Assembly (NCBI GenBank): GCA_041739085.1
Contig: JBGSON010000012.1
Coordinates: 1 to 34,372, forward strand
Length of the DNA: 34,372 nucleotides
Direction: 5' to 3'
Origin: JBGSON01 sp041739085
GTDB taxonomy: Bacteria; Patescibacteriota; Gracilibacteria; CAIRYL01
Under the pieces are notes generated by a model, which ran no database searches, was not told the origin of the DNA, and saw only the letters and a program-made list of their open reading frames with translations. This document shows, piece by piece, positions 8,314-16,459 of this stretch. The translations under genes and the position numbers were made by a program. The number at the start of each line of letters is the position of its first letter. Position 1 is the stretch's first letter.

Positions 8314-8906
8314 TGACTTCTCGAAAGGGAGATGCCGAGAAAGTTTTTTATAATCCCCTTCCCTGCAGGCGTCCCGATGGATTCCGGATGGAATTGGACG
8401 CCGAAAATCGGATGCTTTTTATGCTCAAGAGCCATGATAATACCATCTTCCGTTTCTCCGGTGATCAGGAGACATGACGGAAAACTCTCTCGCTCCGCTA
8501 TGAGAGAATGGTAACGCATCCCCTGCATCGGATTCGGTATTCCATGAAAAATCCCCTTCCCGTTATGTCTGATGAGAGATGTCTTCCCGTGGAGGACCTC
8601 GGGGGCTCGAATCACTTTCCCTCCGAATACCGTGGTGATCCCCTGATGGCCGAGACAGACTCCGAGAACTGGTGTTTCTCTCCCCATCTCCCTGATGAGA
8701 GATGATGATATTCCGAAATAATGCTCGTCCTCCGGATGCCCCGGTCCCGGAGAGATAAGCACATGGGAAGGATTGATCCGGAGCGCTTCCTGAACGGTGA
8801 TCTCATTATTTCTGTAAACGACCGGTTCAAAACCGGACTCTCCGATATACTGGACGAGATTGAACACAAAGGAATCAAAGTTATCGATGACGAGTACTTT
8901 TTTCAT
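8310..8906 (-). CDS. pabA: Glutamine amidotransferase of anthranilate/aminodeoxychorismate synthase (TrpG/PabA type)
   Basis: This 198-residue class I glutamine amidotransferase has the triad in its usual places: Cys84 in GVCLGHQ, and His173 and Glu175 in VQFHPES. The N-terminus VLVIDNFDSFVFNLVQY and the SPGPGHPED loop are typical of TrpG/PabA. It releases ammonia from glutamine for a chorismate-using partner (TrpE or PabB), giving anthranilate or 4-amino-4-deoxychorismate. No partner gene is in this window, so tryptophan and folate roles cannot be separated; the symbol is provisional. It lies 29 nt downstream of rnpA on the same strand, so it may be read from the rpmH promoter, an unusual grouping. 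Confidence 0.9.
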   Translation of the reverse strand: MKKVLVIDNFDSFVFNLVQYIGESGFEPVVYRNNEITVQEALRINPSHVLISPGPGHPEDEHYFGISSSLIREMGRETPVLGVCLGHQGITTVFGGKVIRAPEVLHGKTSLIRHNGKGIFHGIPNPMQGMRYHSLIAERESFPSCLLITGETEDGIIMALEHKKHPIFGVQFHPESIGTPAGKGIIKNFLGISLSRSH

Positions 8907-8935
8907 AATACACGGGCTGAAGAAATTTTTTCACC

Positions 8936-9322
8936 TCACGCCTTCTGAGCGATAGGGAGAGGAGGAACACCATTCCTCGGTCTATACCGTGAAAAAACAT
9001 CCCTGCACTCTTCCTGTAATTCCGGGAAGGGTGTTATGGCTGCTTTCCTTTTTCCCCAGATGACGACCAGAAGCGGAGCAGAAAACGCCAGAGGACTGTC
9101 GAGGACCGACCGAAATGCTTCCTGGATCCTTCTCCGGATCCTGTTCCTACCGGTCGACTTCGGTTCTTCATGGGAAGAAACGATGCAGGAGATCTTTGTC
9201 ACTCCGGAATGGGAAGGGAGGAATGCGCAACGGAAAGAATTCTCATTTTGCTTCATCCCCTTCCTCTGCACAAGGGAGACCAAACGGGATTCAGAGATCC
9301 GGTGTTTTTTCGGAAGAGCCAC
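8936..9322 (-). CDS. rnpA: Ribonuclease P protein component
   Basis: The 128-residue basic protein begins ALPKKHRI (family form: LPKxxRL) and carries the RNR signature STGRNRIRRRIQEAFR at about 56-71. The protein subunit binds RNase P RNA and helps it cut the 5' leader from pre-tRNA. The start is GTG at 9322. It is in frame with the rpmH stop codon 12 nt upstream, so no longer start exists. The rpmH-rnpA order is the conserved bacterial one. The C-terminal tail beyond about residue 115 is Pro-rich and unconserved. Confidence 0.93.
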   Translation of the reverse strand: MALPKKHRISESRLVSLVQRKGMKQNENSFRCAFLPSHSGVTKISCIVSSHEEPKSTGRNRIRRRIQEAFRSVLDSPLAFSAPLLVVIWGKRKAAITPFPELQEECRDVFSRYRPRNGVPPLPIAQKA

Positions 9323-9334
9323 AGACGAATGAGA

Positions 9335-9469
9335 TCAGGAAACAGTAGTGATCTTTGATCTTTTTATCGATCTCCTGTTCCGAATGACTTTTCTTCCTCC
9401 GGGTGTTGCCATCCGCTTCAAAAATCCATGCCGCTTTGCGTGCTTCCGCTTATTTCCTTTAGAAAGCAT
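9335..9469 (-). CDS. rpmH: 50S ribosomal protein L34
   Basis: This is a 44-residue, very basic protein: MLSKGNKRKHAKRHGFLKRM, then ATPGGRKVIRNRRSIKRS. The KRHGFLKRM and GRKVIxxRR segments match L34 (family form: RKHGFRxRMxTxxGRxVLxxRR). It is a component of the large ribosomal subunit. The N-terminus departs from the usual MKRTYQPS. It is immediately followed by rnpA, as in most bacteria, and is preceded by a promoter lying in the 3' end of the TIM-barrel gene. The ATG follows a pyrimidine-rich stretch rather than a Shine-Dalgarno. Confidence 0.93.
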   Translation of the reverse strand: MLSKGNKRKHAKRHGFLKRMATPGGRKVIRNRRSIKRSKITTVS

Positions 9470-9495
9470 ATTGAGTAAATGGAAAATGCTCAGGC

Positions 9496-9524
9496 ATTCT
9501 CTCGGAATTGGTCTATTTCGTCAA
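9496..9524 (-). promoter_or_regulatory. Promoter of the rpmH-rnpA(-pabA) unit
   Basis: Minus strand: -35 TTGACG (9524-9519), 17-nt spacer, -10 GAGAAT (9501-9496). The -35 overlaps the stop codon of the upstream gene. The predicted leader is about 20 nt. Confidence 0.5.
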
Positions 9525-10315
9525 GGTTTTGTTCCGTCCGGGGGAAGAGATGCAGCTTCGGATTTCTTAAGAAAATTATTTTCATAAAACGCTTTCATGC
9601 TCCGGAGGTGAGCAATCATCTTCTCCCTGTCCTGTACCTCGAGAGACTCAGGAGAAACGGTGAGCACAAAATCTCCCGGGAATCCTTTTTTCTTCAGCTT
9701 TTGAAAAAGACTTTCCAGAGGCACTTCCCCTTCATTAGAGGGGAGGAGATGGATGCTTTCTCCCTTTGCATCTGAAAAATGGATGACTTTGAGGGCCTCG
9801 CCCAGTTCCTCTACAGCCTGAAGCGGGTTCACCCTTTTCTTCATGAGATAAGACGTATCGAGGCAGACCTCCCCGAATTCCTTGAGGTCTTTCATATTGT
9901 TCATGGAGTCCTGGGGGAGGAATCCAAAGATGAGATCTCCTCTCGGATTCCTGAGGCAGATGGACATCCCGAGTTTTTCGCGGAGCTCAGCAGCTTCATT
10001 CCGGATGAATGAAAGAACACCTCTCGATGATTTCCTCGGAGCGGTGAGGACAATTCGCTTTGCTCCGATGGAAACGGCGAGTTCGATCCCCGGCCGGATC
10101 TTTTTTTCGGATGCGAACTTTTTCGTGGAGATCCGGACAATGATCACGGGGAAATCTGCATCACGGGCTACCTGAGCTATATATGCGGCATCGAGGGTGT
10201 CGAAATCATCCGGATCAAGCGTAAGCTCGATCCCGTCGAATCCTGTTTCCTTCGCAAATTGAAATATCCGATTCAGTCCGTATCCCTGCAGTGAATCTGT
10301 ACTGAGGAGAAGCAT
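9521..10315 (-). CDS. Xylose-isomerase-like TIM-barrel protein (sugar phosphate isomerase/epimerase type)
   Basis: The 264-residue protein follows the pattern of the AP endonuclease 2/xylose-isomerase-like superfamily: LLSTDSLQGYGLNRIFQFAKETGFDGIEL at the first strand and helix, IGAKRIVLTAP in the middle, EVCLDTSYL and KVIHFSDAKG towards the end, where Asp, Glu and His usually bind divalent metals. Members isomerise or epimerise sugars and sugar phosphates or act as AP endonucleases; the sequence does not say which. At 264 residues the length is ordinary for the family. It ends 51 nt before rpmH on the same strand and contains that gene's promoter. The start region is A-rich, with no Shine-Dalgarno. 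Confidence 0.82.
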   Translation of the reverse strand: MLLLSTDSLQGYGLNRIFQFAKETGFDGIELTLDPDDFDTLDAAYIAQVARDADFPVIIVRISTKKFASEKKIRPGIELAVSIGAKRIVLTAPRKSSRGVLSFIRNEAAELREKLGMSICLRNPRGDLIFGFLPQDSMNNMKDLKEFGEVCLDTSYLMKKRVNPLQAVEELGEALKVIHFSDAKGESIHLLPSNEGEVPLESLFQKLKKKGFPGDFVLTVSPESLEVQDREKMIAHLRSMKAFYENNFLKKSEAASLPPDGTKP

Positions 10316-10384
10316 TTTTTTTATGAAATTACGTCATATTATCTCATGTATTCCGTATTTTTTCAACTTCCCGAATAATCGAAG

Positions 10385-10870
10385 CTAGAATTCAATGGAA
10401 TCAGCATTATCCAGACTATTCGCTTCCAATCGATCGATAAAAAGTATCCCGTCAAGATGGTCTGTCTCATGCTGAACGACCCGGGCATCAAGATTCTTCA
10501 GGATGAGGACTTGCTTCTGCCACTTTTCGTCGATGAACCGGACCGTGATTTCGACAGGTCTTGTCACTACCCCCCAGATATTCGGGAGGGAAAGACACCC
10601 CTCTTCCCCCGGCTTGCATTCTTTCGACAGTTCCAGGATCTCCGGATTGATCATGGCGACATTGGAACCCGATATCCGGGCGATGATGATGCGTACATTG
10701 AAACCGACCTGAGGCGCGGCGAGACCGATCCCCTTCTTCTTTTTCATGATGGTGTGCATCCGGTCGATGAGCCTCTTCAGTTCCTTCGTCAAAAATTTTA
10801 CGGGAAGGGACTCCTTTCTCAGGATTTCGTTGTCCTGGCCGGTCTGGATGGCGAGTTCAGCGGTGAGCAT
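10385..10870 (-). CDS. def: Peptide deformylase
   Basis: All three deformylase motifs are intact: GIGLAAPQVG (47-56), EGCLS (90-94) and QHETDHLDG (133-141). Cys92, His134 and His138 bind the catalytic metal and Glu135 is the catalytic base. The enzyme removes the formyl group from nascent N-terminal Met in the cytoplasm. I chose the ATG at 10870 (161 residues, normal for the family). The frame runs up to a TTG at 10945, but a promoter with -10 TATACT at 10908-10903 lies inside that longer version. The spacing between motifs 1 and 2 is like that of ordinary bacterial enzymes. It has its own promoter and stands 69 nt upstream of the TIM-barrel gene. Confidence 0.95.
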   Translation of the reverse strand: MLTAELAIQTGQDNEILRKESLPVKFLTKELKRLIDRMHTIMKKKKGIGLAAPQVGFNVRIIIARISGSNVAMINPEILELSKECKPGEEGCLSLPNIWGVVTRPVEITVRFIDEKWQKQVLILKNLDARVVQHETDHLDGILFIDRLEANSLDNADSIEF

Positions 10871-10902
10871 GATCGAGAGAAGATGAATATCTCTGTTTTT
10901 GG

Positions 10903-10930
10903 AGTATACTCTGAATTTTTTATCGGGCAA
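10903..10930 (-). promoter_or_regulatory. Promoter of def
   Basis: Minus strand: -35 TTGCCC (10930-10925), 16-nt spacer, -10 TATACT (10908-10903). The predicted start is about 26 nt before the ATG at 10870, which supports the shorter deformylase. Confidence 0.55.
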
Positions 10931-10982
10931 ACCGTTCAAGAACAAACTGCGATTTAATTCACATTTACTTTAAGTTTGGATT

Positions 10983-11885
10983 CTAAAAAAGCGCGCTCTG
11001 AAATGCATCTTTCGTGGTCACTCCGGGAGACCGCTCCGTAAGATCCGCATTCCATCCGGCAAGATCTTTTGCATTGAGAAGGATCTTTTCCCGGTCGGTC
11101 TCGATGAGAATATTCTGACCCTTGACGGAAAGCAGTTTCCCGCTCACCGCTTCACCTTTTTGCAGTATCAGGGAATGGAGCTGTTTTGGACAGGATCTTC
11201 CTTCCTCGAGGTTATAGAAGGATGAAAAATCTATGATCTCAAACGGGGACTTGAGATACCGTTTGATCTCCGGCTTCTCAAAAAGGAGAGACTCCAGGTA
11301 TTTCTCCATGAGTTCATCCACCTTCTTTCTCACATCATCCACGGAAAAGTCCGGAAAGAGGATCTCCTTTTTCTGATGGGAGGTGAATTTGTCGATGATC
11401 CCGCATCTCCTGAAGAATGTCTCGACCTGCCTCGCGAGCACTCCCCCCATTCCTTCCGCGAGAACAGCCGCAAAATGGCTCCCCTGTTCCACCTGGCGGA
11501 GATACCCCCTCGAAACAAGGGATACTCCGACTTTATACGTGTTTGCATCAAAAAACGCGAAATAGAGATAATGCGGGGCATTGAGGCGGTCGATGTCCTG
11601 CGGGGAAAAGAGATCAAGATTGTATCCATCGCAGAACTGGGCGATGGAAAGCCCTTCTTTCTGTTTGCAGTCCTCGCACTTTCTGATCCCCTTCGCTTTA
11701 TGAGGACACGGATAAAAAATGCCTCCGCGCTCATATCCGGCGCAATGAGGACCCTCCAGAAGTTCTATGGAAAACGGTTCGCCGATCACCACTCTTCTCT
11801 GCTCTGGCTTTCCGTCGGTAAAGATATCAAACCGCTGCGATTTTTCATCTTCCCATGCAAACTGTATGATCTGATTGGTGGTCAT
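10983..11885 (-). CDS. DUF2797-type protein
   Basis: The 300-residue protein matches the DUF2797 pattern: a Cys cluster (Cys48, Cys60, Cys70, Cys73, a probable zinc site) followed by HYLYFAFFDANTYKVGVS (105-122) and a QGSHFAAVLAEGMGG segment, where the family reads HxVYLAxxGxxxKVGIT and QGA. The function is not established; the VYLA/KVG part recalls small nuclease-like folds, but I would not assign activity. The last 60 residues look like a separate small beta domain. Its ATG overlaps the gpmI stop by 4 nt (ATGA), so the two are translationally coupled in one transcript. Confidence 0.78.
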   Translation of the reverse strand: MTTNQIIQFAWEDEKSQRFDIFTDGKPEQRRVVIGEPFSIELLEGPHCAGYERGGIFYPCPHKAKGIRKCEDCKQKEGLSIAQFCDGYNLDLFSPQDIDRLNAPHYLYFAFFDANTYKVGVSLVSRGYLRQVEQGSHFAAVLAEGMGGVLARQVETFFRRCGIIDKFTSHQKKEILFPDFSVDDVRKKVDELMEKYLESLLFEKPEIKRYLKSPFEIIDFSSFYNLEEGRSCPKQLHSLILQKGEAVSGKLLSVKGQNILIETDREKILLNAKDLAGWNADLTERSPGVTTKDAFQSALF

Positions 11886-13420
11886 CGCGGAGAAGGCTCA
11901 GATCCAATAAGAGAAACTCCCGTCATCTCCTTCGGGATCGGAAGTTCCATGAGTTCAAACACAGTCGGCGCAATGTCACGAAGGCCCAATCCTTCTCCCT
12001 GTCGCAAGGTGACTCCCTCCCGTGAAGAAATAACGAGAAACGGTACTTTGTTCATGGAGTGAGAGGGTTTCGGAGTCCCGTCGGGGTATTTCATATCATC
12101 CGCGTTCCCATGATCGGCGGTAATGATCACTTCATACCCTTTTTCTCTCGCGAGTGGCACGATTTTTTCGAGACATGTATCCAGGTATTCAACGGCGGTG
12201 ACGACGGCATCAAAATCACCGGAATGTCCGACGAGATCAGGATTCGCGAAATTGCAGAGGATGAAGTCAAAATTCCTCCTTTCGACGTACCGGAGGAGAA
12301 TATCCGTGACCTGTCCGGCAGACATGAGGGGCTCCTCCGCATAACTCGCGCACTTCGGCGAGGGAACAAGTATCCTTTCTTCATCCTTCCACGCTTTTTT
12401 CTCCTGCCCGTTGAAGAAGAAGGTCACATGAGCGTATTTTTCCGTTTCCGCAAGCCGGAGCTGTTTGAGCCCATGCGAGGAGATCCATTCTCCGACGCTG
12501 TTCTGGACCGGCTGTACGGGAAAAAGATTCGGAGCCCTCCCGAGCGCGTAATCTCCGAACGTGAGGAAATCTCCTTTTTCAAAAATAAAATCCTGCGGGA
12601 GCTCTTTGCATTCAGGATCGGTGAAGATTCTCGTGATCTGCTCTGCGCGATCCGTGCGAAAATTCCAAAAGAGAAAAAGGGAGTCCTTTTGAACGGCGGG
12701 AAATGAATCGAGAACGTATGCCGGGAGATAATAATCATTATCGGCGTCTTCGTAGAGAGTTTTTTCGAAATCGCCGTTCAGGGAAAGATCTCTCCCCCTT
12801 CCATTCACTAGAAGTTCATACGCTACTTTTGTCCGATCCCAGTTTTTGTCCCGATCCATGGTGAAATATCTCCCGCAGAGCGTCACGAGTTTCCCGACAC
12901 CGATCTCCCCGCATTTTTCCATGATTTCCGAGAGATAGTGTTTCACTGATTCCGGTGCGACATCTCTTCCGTCGCTGATCGCGTGGATGTATACATTCTT
13001 TTCGATCCCCTCAGATTTCAAAATCTCGAGGAGTGAATAGAGATGGGAGAGATGGGAATGGACACCGGCATCGGAGATCATTCCAAGGAGATGGATGACT
13101 TTTCCCGTTTTTGCTCTCTGTATCCATTCGCGGAAATCAGGATTTTTCTGGAACTCGTTTTCGGTGAACGACCGGCTGATCTCTTCGAGCGACTGCCACA
13201 CGATCCTTCCCGCTCCGATGGTCAAGTGTCCCACTTCACTCCCGCCCATCGATCCCTCCGGAACTCCGACGAAATTCCCGTCCGCGCGGAGAAAAGTCGG
13301 GGGATTCTCTTTCCTCAGCTTCCGGATGTACGGAATATTTGCTTTTTCAATCGCATTGACCGAAGGATCTTTGACTCCTTCTCCGAATCCGTCGAGGACG
13401 ATGAGGATGCACTTCTTCAT
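11882..13420 (-). CDS. gpmI: 2,3-bisphosphoglycerate-independent phosphoglycerate mutase
   Basis: The 512-residue enzyme interconverts 3- and 2-phosphoglycerate in glycolysis/gluconeogenesis with a Mn-dependent phosphoserine mechanism. Visible features are the N-terminal metal motif ILIVLDGFG (Asp10), the nucleophile loop GSMGGSEVGHLTIGAGR with Ser61, the HAISDGRD and GRYFTMDRDKNWDR substrate motifs of the inserted transferase domain, NFANPDLVGHSGD, and ITADHGNADDM near the end. The length is normal. The usual GNSEVGH reads GGSEVGH here. A promoter is visible upstream, and the start follows the pyrimidine-rich tract CTTTCCACCATTC. The DUF2797 gene is coupled downstream. Confidence 0.97.
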   Translation of the reverse strand: MKKCILIVLDGFGEGVKDPSVNAIEKANIPYIRKLRKENPPTFLRADGNFVGVPEGSMGGSEVGHLTIGAGRIVWQSLEEISRSFTENEFQKNPDFREWIQRAKTGKVIHLLGMISDAGVHSHLSHLYSLLEILKSEGIEKNVYIHAISDGRDVAPESVKHYLSEIMEKCGEIGVGKLVTLCGRYFTMDRDKNWDRTKVAYELLVNGRGRDLSLNGDFEKTLYEDADNDYYLPAYVLDSFPAVQKDSLFLFWNFRTDRAEQITRIFTDPECKELPQDFIFEKGDFLTFGDYALGRAPNLFPVQPVQNSVGEWISSHGLKQLRLAETEKYAHVTFFFNGQEKKAWKDEERILVPSPKCASYAEEPLMSAGQVTDILLRYVERRNFDFILCNFANPDLVGHSGDFDAVVTAVEYLDTCLEKIVPLAREKGYEVIITADHGNADDMKYPDGTPKPSHSMNKVPFLVISSREGVTLRQGEGLGLRDIAPTVFELMELPIPKEMTGVSLIGSEPSPR

Positions 13421-13445
13421 GAATGGTGGAAAGTCTCTGCTCAGA

Positions 13446-13475
13446 TATTATTCCAGAATTTGCGCACGATGAACA
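13446..13475 (-). promoter_or_regulatory. Promoter of gpmI
   Basis: Minus strand: -35 TTGTTC (13475-13470), 18-nt spacer, -10 AATAAT (13451-13446). The leader would be about 19 nt. Confidence 0.45.
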
Positions 13476-13521
13476 AGATGAAAGCTCCCTTTTGTGATCT
13501 TTACCGGAAACTCAACAGCTA

Positions 13522-14283
13522 TTATTCGATTTCCGTTCCTCCCCATTCTACCACCGAAAATCCTTCTCTCTCGAAATGAGAAAATTCCTGTGGAATGACT
13601 TCAACAGGAGCATCGATTTTCTTATAGACCATGAAGACGCGGAGCATGGAATCCGGCTTCGGATCCACAATGAGTGGAATTCTCTTGTCATACTCTTCTT
13701 TCGTCGCGAAGTGAATGAGATTGAATGCATAGTCTTTCATCTTCGGCATCCAGTAGACGATAAACTCATTGTATTCCTTTGGGGTGAGCCCGATTTCTCC
13801 GAGTTTTTCTTGCAGAAATTCTACGGTGTCTTTTCCTTTCACAACAAAACCGGTGCTGAGATCATAATCGGCATAATCTCCCTCTCCTTCCCAGAAGAGA
13901 TAGCTATATTCATTATTGTCCTCGAAATTGATGAGTTTTCCGTCCGGATATGCGATGACTTCCCAACCGTCATCATAATCAGGATATGTCACGGTGAATT
14001 TTCCCGGATATTGAAGTTCAACTCTCACCAATTCTTCTTTTTTTGGGTAGAGATAAATGACCGGTTTCCAAGCCGTAGGAAGTCTTCCCTGATTAGAATC
14101 TGGAAATTGTGCTTTCTTTTCTTCTGCCTTCTCCAATTTCTCTATCCCAAGCCAATTCGGTATAGTGCCTGCTTTCGTCAGTTTCGCCCATCCGATCAAT
14201 GCAATCCCCAATACTGCGAAAGCAATCATGAAGAACGTGATAATCTTGTTCCCTTTGTTTTCAACTATTTGTTCTTCAGTCAT
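13522..14283 (-). CDS. Membrane-anchored protein with KPVIYLYP motif, unknown function
   Basis: The 253-residue protein has one N-terminal membrane helix (about 15-33) and a soluble domain that opens with WKPVIYLYP (72-80) and continues with VRVELQYPGKFTVTYPDY, GWEVIAYPDGKLINFED and YSYLFWEGEGD. This combination (KPVIYLYP, then a beta-rich TVTYPxYxxGW segment and a YLFWEG block) is one I associate with an uncharacterised bacterial family, but I cannot name it. The later ECxx-free region (LGEIGLTPKEYNEFIVYWMPKM) is well ordered. There are no catalytic motifs I can defend. It is 20 nt downstream of the M23 peptidase and likely co-transcribed, which points to an envelope role. Confidence 0.8.
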   Translation of the reverse strand: MTEEQIVENKGNKIITFFMIAFAVLGIALIGWAKLTKAGTIPNWLGIEKLEKAEEKKAQFPDSNQGRLPTAWKPVIYLYPKKEELVRVELQYPGKFTVTYPDYDDGWEVIAYPDGKLINFEDNNEYSYLFWEGEGDYADYDLSTGFVVKGKDTVEFLQEKLGEIGLTPKEYNEFIVYWMPKMKDYAFNLIHFATKEEYDKRIPLIVDPKPDSMLRVFMVYKKIDAPVEVIPQEFSHFEREGFSVVEWGGTEIE

Positions 14284-14303
14284 TTAACAAAAGAAAAGAT
14301 GAT

Positions 14304-16223
14304 TTATTCGCCAGTTGTTTCTGGAACCACCATTTCTTCTCCATCGACACTTTCATCGAACGCTTCATCGAGACTCTCTTCGAAATTCATGTCCGAATCG
14401 ATGTTCTCCATGTCGTAGATCATATTTCCCTCCATATCGACTGTGCCCTCTTCATCCGGCTGAGATGCCTCAGTCCCCTCTCCCTGCGGCGTGATTTCTT
14501 CAGCCCCGGATATCCCGCTTCCATCGATTGCTCCTTCGCCCTCTTCCACACTTCCATCAGTTTCTATTCCGGTGTCTTCCGAAACTCCTTCCTGAAAAGC
14601 ATCCATGAGTTCAGAGTTCAACTCTTCCGGCGTTGTTTCAAAAAGCGGTTGAGTTTCTGTATTCTCCGTATCTTCCACGGTCTTATCAGATTCAAGAAAA
14701 TCTTCGACGACATATTCCCGCGGAACATCTTCCGGATTGAGTTCATCGATCGGGAGATAATCAAGCGGATTCTTCGCTTCCCCTCCTTCCCAGACCTCGA
14801 AATGGAGATGCGGTCCGGTCGTCATGAGCCCCGCGCCTTTCGTTCCGGGAGTCCCGCCGGTATAGGCAACGATATCTCCCTGCTGAACGATGTCTCCTTC
14901 CACGACGTTGAATTCCGGGATATGCCCGTACACGGTCATGAGATTGTCCCGGTGGATGAGGATGAGATAGGAATATCCCATGCCGTTGTCAACGACTTTG
15001 TAGACGTAACCAGCAGCCGGAGCGGCGATCGCTGTTCCCTGCTTCGCCCGGATATCGACGGCGTTATGGACGATCCCGAACGTCCCCTGATAAGCAGAGT
15101 CTTTGAATGTCGCGGTGATCTTTTCCGGAGGGACAGGCCATGAAAATGGTTTGTCATCTGCTTCATCCACGATAAAGAGATCATCGAGCACATAATTGTC
15201 ATCATTTTGCAGGGCTTCTTCTATGCGGTCTTTCGTGACTTTGCTCTTTTCAGACATCTTTCCGACTTCGAGAAGATTGATCTTTTCTCTGAGGAAAGCC
15301 ATATCATCTTTGACATCCGCGATCTCTCGCGCGCTATTTGCCATCTGATCCTGAGACTCTTTCAGGAGTTTCTGGAAACGATTCTCTTCTCCGGCCGTCT
15401 CCTTGAGGATCGCATCCTCGGATTCATACTGGATCGCAAGGATCTTCCTCTCGTTTTCGAGATCTCCATGAAGGGTACTGAGCGTTGTCTTTTCCTGAGA
15501 GAGAAGATAATCCACTTCCTCGAGCTGAGCCATCGCGCCTTCAAGGTCATGGAAAAGCTGTCTCGCGGTCTTCTCCATGGCAGAAAAATTCATTTCATCG
15601 CGAAGATTCTTTGTAAATGAGTCGTTCGTGAGAATGATCCGGAGTCCGTTCTCATTCGTGTTCCCGATGCTGTCCGCTTCTGTCTGGAGAAGGGAAAAAT
15701 AGGAGAGGACGATCTCTTTCTGATAATCGGCTTCCGACAGGATCTTTTCCTTTTCCTCCATAACCTTCGCGAGATCTGATTCCTTCACGGCGATCTGTTC
15801 TTCAATGATCCTGATCTTTGCTTTCGTATTGATGAGACTTCTCGAGAGATTCTCCAGTTGTCCATTGAGGGTTGTAATACGGCCCTGAAGCATTTCCACC
15901 GCATCTTCATTTGCCTCCGTTTGTTTTCTTACGGAATCAAATTCCAGAAGGTTGGTTTCGAGAACAGTGCGAAGTTCTTCGATCCGGTCCTGATTTTTTT
16001 GAATCCTATCAGAATACTTTTGATCGATGTCTTTCTGATATTGTTCCCATTCGCGTTCAATTTTAAGAAGCTTTGCTTCATCTTCACTTCCGGCGCTAAT
16101 ATCCGAGGAGGAAGTTTCACTGCTTTGTGCCGCATAGACGAGAATTCCGCTCCCCAAAGAAAAGAGCAAGAAGACCGTGGTCATAAACGCGACAAACCCT
16201 GTATAGAAGTTCTTTCCTCTCAC
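14304..16223 (-). CDS. M23-family metallopeptidase with coiled-coil region (EnvC-like)
   Basis: The 639-residue exported protein has a signal peptide or anchor (about 8-32), long coiled coils (about 45-320), an M23/LytM domain (about 365-490) and a disordered acidic C-terminal tail (about 495-639). The metallopeptidase ligands are present: His386 and Asp390 (VHNAVDIRAKQGT) and His474 in GPHLHFEVW, with His434 (YGHI) and His472 as further active-site residues. It should cut peptidoglycan cross-bridges or, as EnvC does, regulate amidases at division. The intact zinc site favours real activity. The long acidic tail is unusual for the family. The start is GTG after the tract TTTCATCATTCTC; a strong promoter lies 23-60 nt upstream. 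Confidence 0.92.
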   Translation of the reverse strand: MRGKNFYTGFVAFMTTVFLLFSLGSGILVYAAQSSETSSSDISAGSEDEAKLLKIEREWEQYQKDIDQKYSDRIQKNQDRIEELRTVLETNLLEFDSVRKQTEANEDAVEMLQGRITTLNGQLENLSRSLINTKAKIRIIEEQIAVKESDLAKVMEEKEKILSEADYQKEIVLSYFSLLQTEADSIGNTNENGLRIILTNDSFTKNLRDEMNFSAMEKTARQLFHDLEGAMAQLEEVDYLLSQEKTTLSTLHGDLENERKILAIQYESEDAILKETAGEENRFQKLLKESQDQMANSAREIADVKDDMAFLREKINLLEVGKMSEKSKVTKDRIEEALQNDDNYVLDDLFIVDEADDKPFSWPVPPEKITATFKDSAYQGTFGIVHNAVDIRAKQGTAIAAPAAGYVYKVVDNGMGYSYLILIHRDNLMTVYGHIPEFNVVEGDIVQQGDIVAYTGGTPGTKGAGLMTTGPHLHFEVWEGGEAKNPLDYLPIDELNPEDVPREYVVEDFLESDKTVEDTENTETQPLFETTPEELNSELMDAFQEGVSEDTGIETDGSVEEGEGAIDGSGISGAEEITPQGEGTEASQPDEEGTVDMEGNMIYDMENIDSDMNFEESLDEAFDESVDGEEMVVPETTGE

Positions 16224-16252
16224 GAGAATGATGAAATATATATTTTCATATG

Positions 16253-16281
16253 AGTATACCTTATTTGACGCATTTTTTCAA
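16253..16281 (-). promoter_or_regulatory. Strong promoter of the M23 peptidase operon
   Basis: Minus strand: -35 TTGAAA (16281-16276), 17-nt spacer, -10 TATACT (16258-16253). The predicted leader is about 23 nt. Confidence 0.7.
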
Positions 16282-16381
16282 TGGTTTTCGTCCGATTCTG
16301 CGCACCTGCCATTGTACAGAATATTACTCGATTCCGCACCATATTCATAAATTACTTCCCATGCGGCGTGAAAAGGTCTTC

Positions 16382-16409
16382 TTGACAAAGCGCCCATCGA
16401 TTCTATTAT
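16382..16409 (+). promoter_or_regulatory. Promoter of the TMEM43-family gene
   Basis: A perfect -35 TTGACA (16382-16387), a 16-nt spacer and -10 TATTAT (16404-16409). The transcript would begin near 16416, which rules out translation starts further upstream and supports the ATG at 16460. Confidence 0.65.
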
Positions 16410-16459
16410 CTCATCGGCTTCCATCCGATTTTCCTTTTCCCCCATTTTATCCCACTCCT

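Noticed and set aside
13576..14418. 280-codon open frame opposite the KPVIYLYP gene
   Set aside because: Shadow of the coding strand; it also runs into the M23 gene in antisense.
16250..16459. N-terminal extension of the TMEM43-family protein
   Set aside because: It precedes the predicted transcript start near 16416, and family similarity begins at the ATG at 16460.
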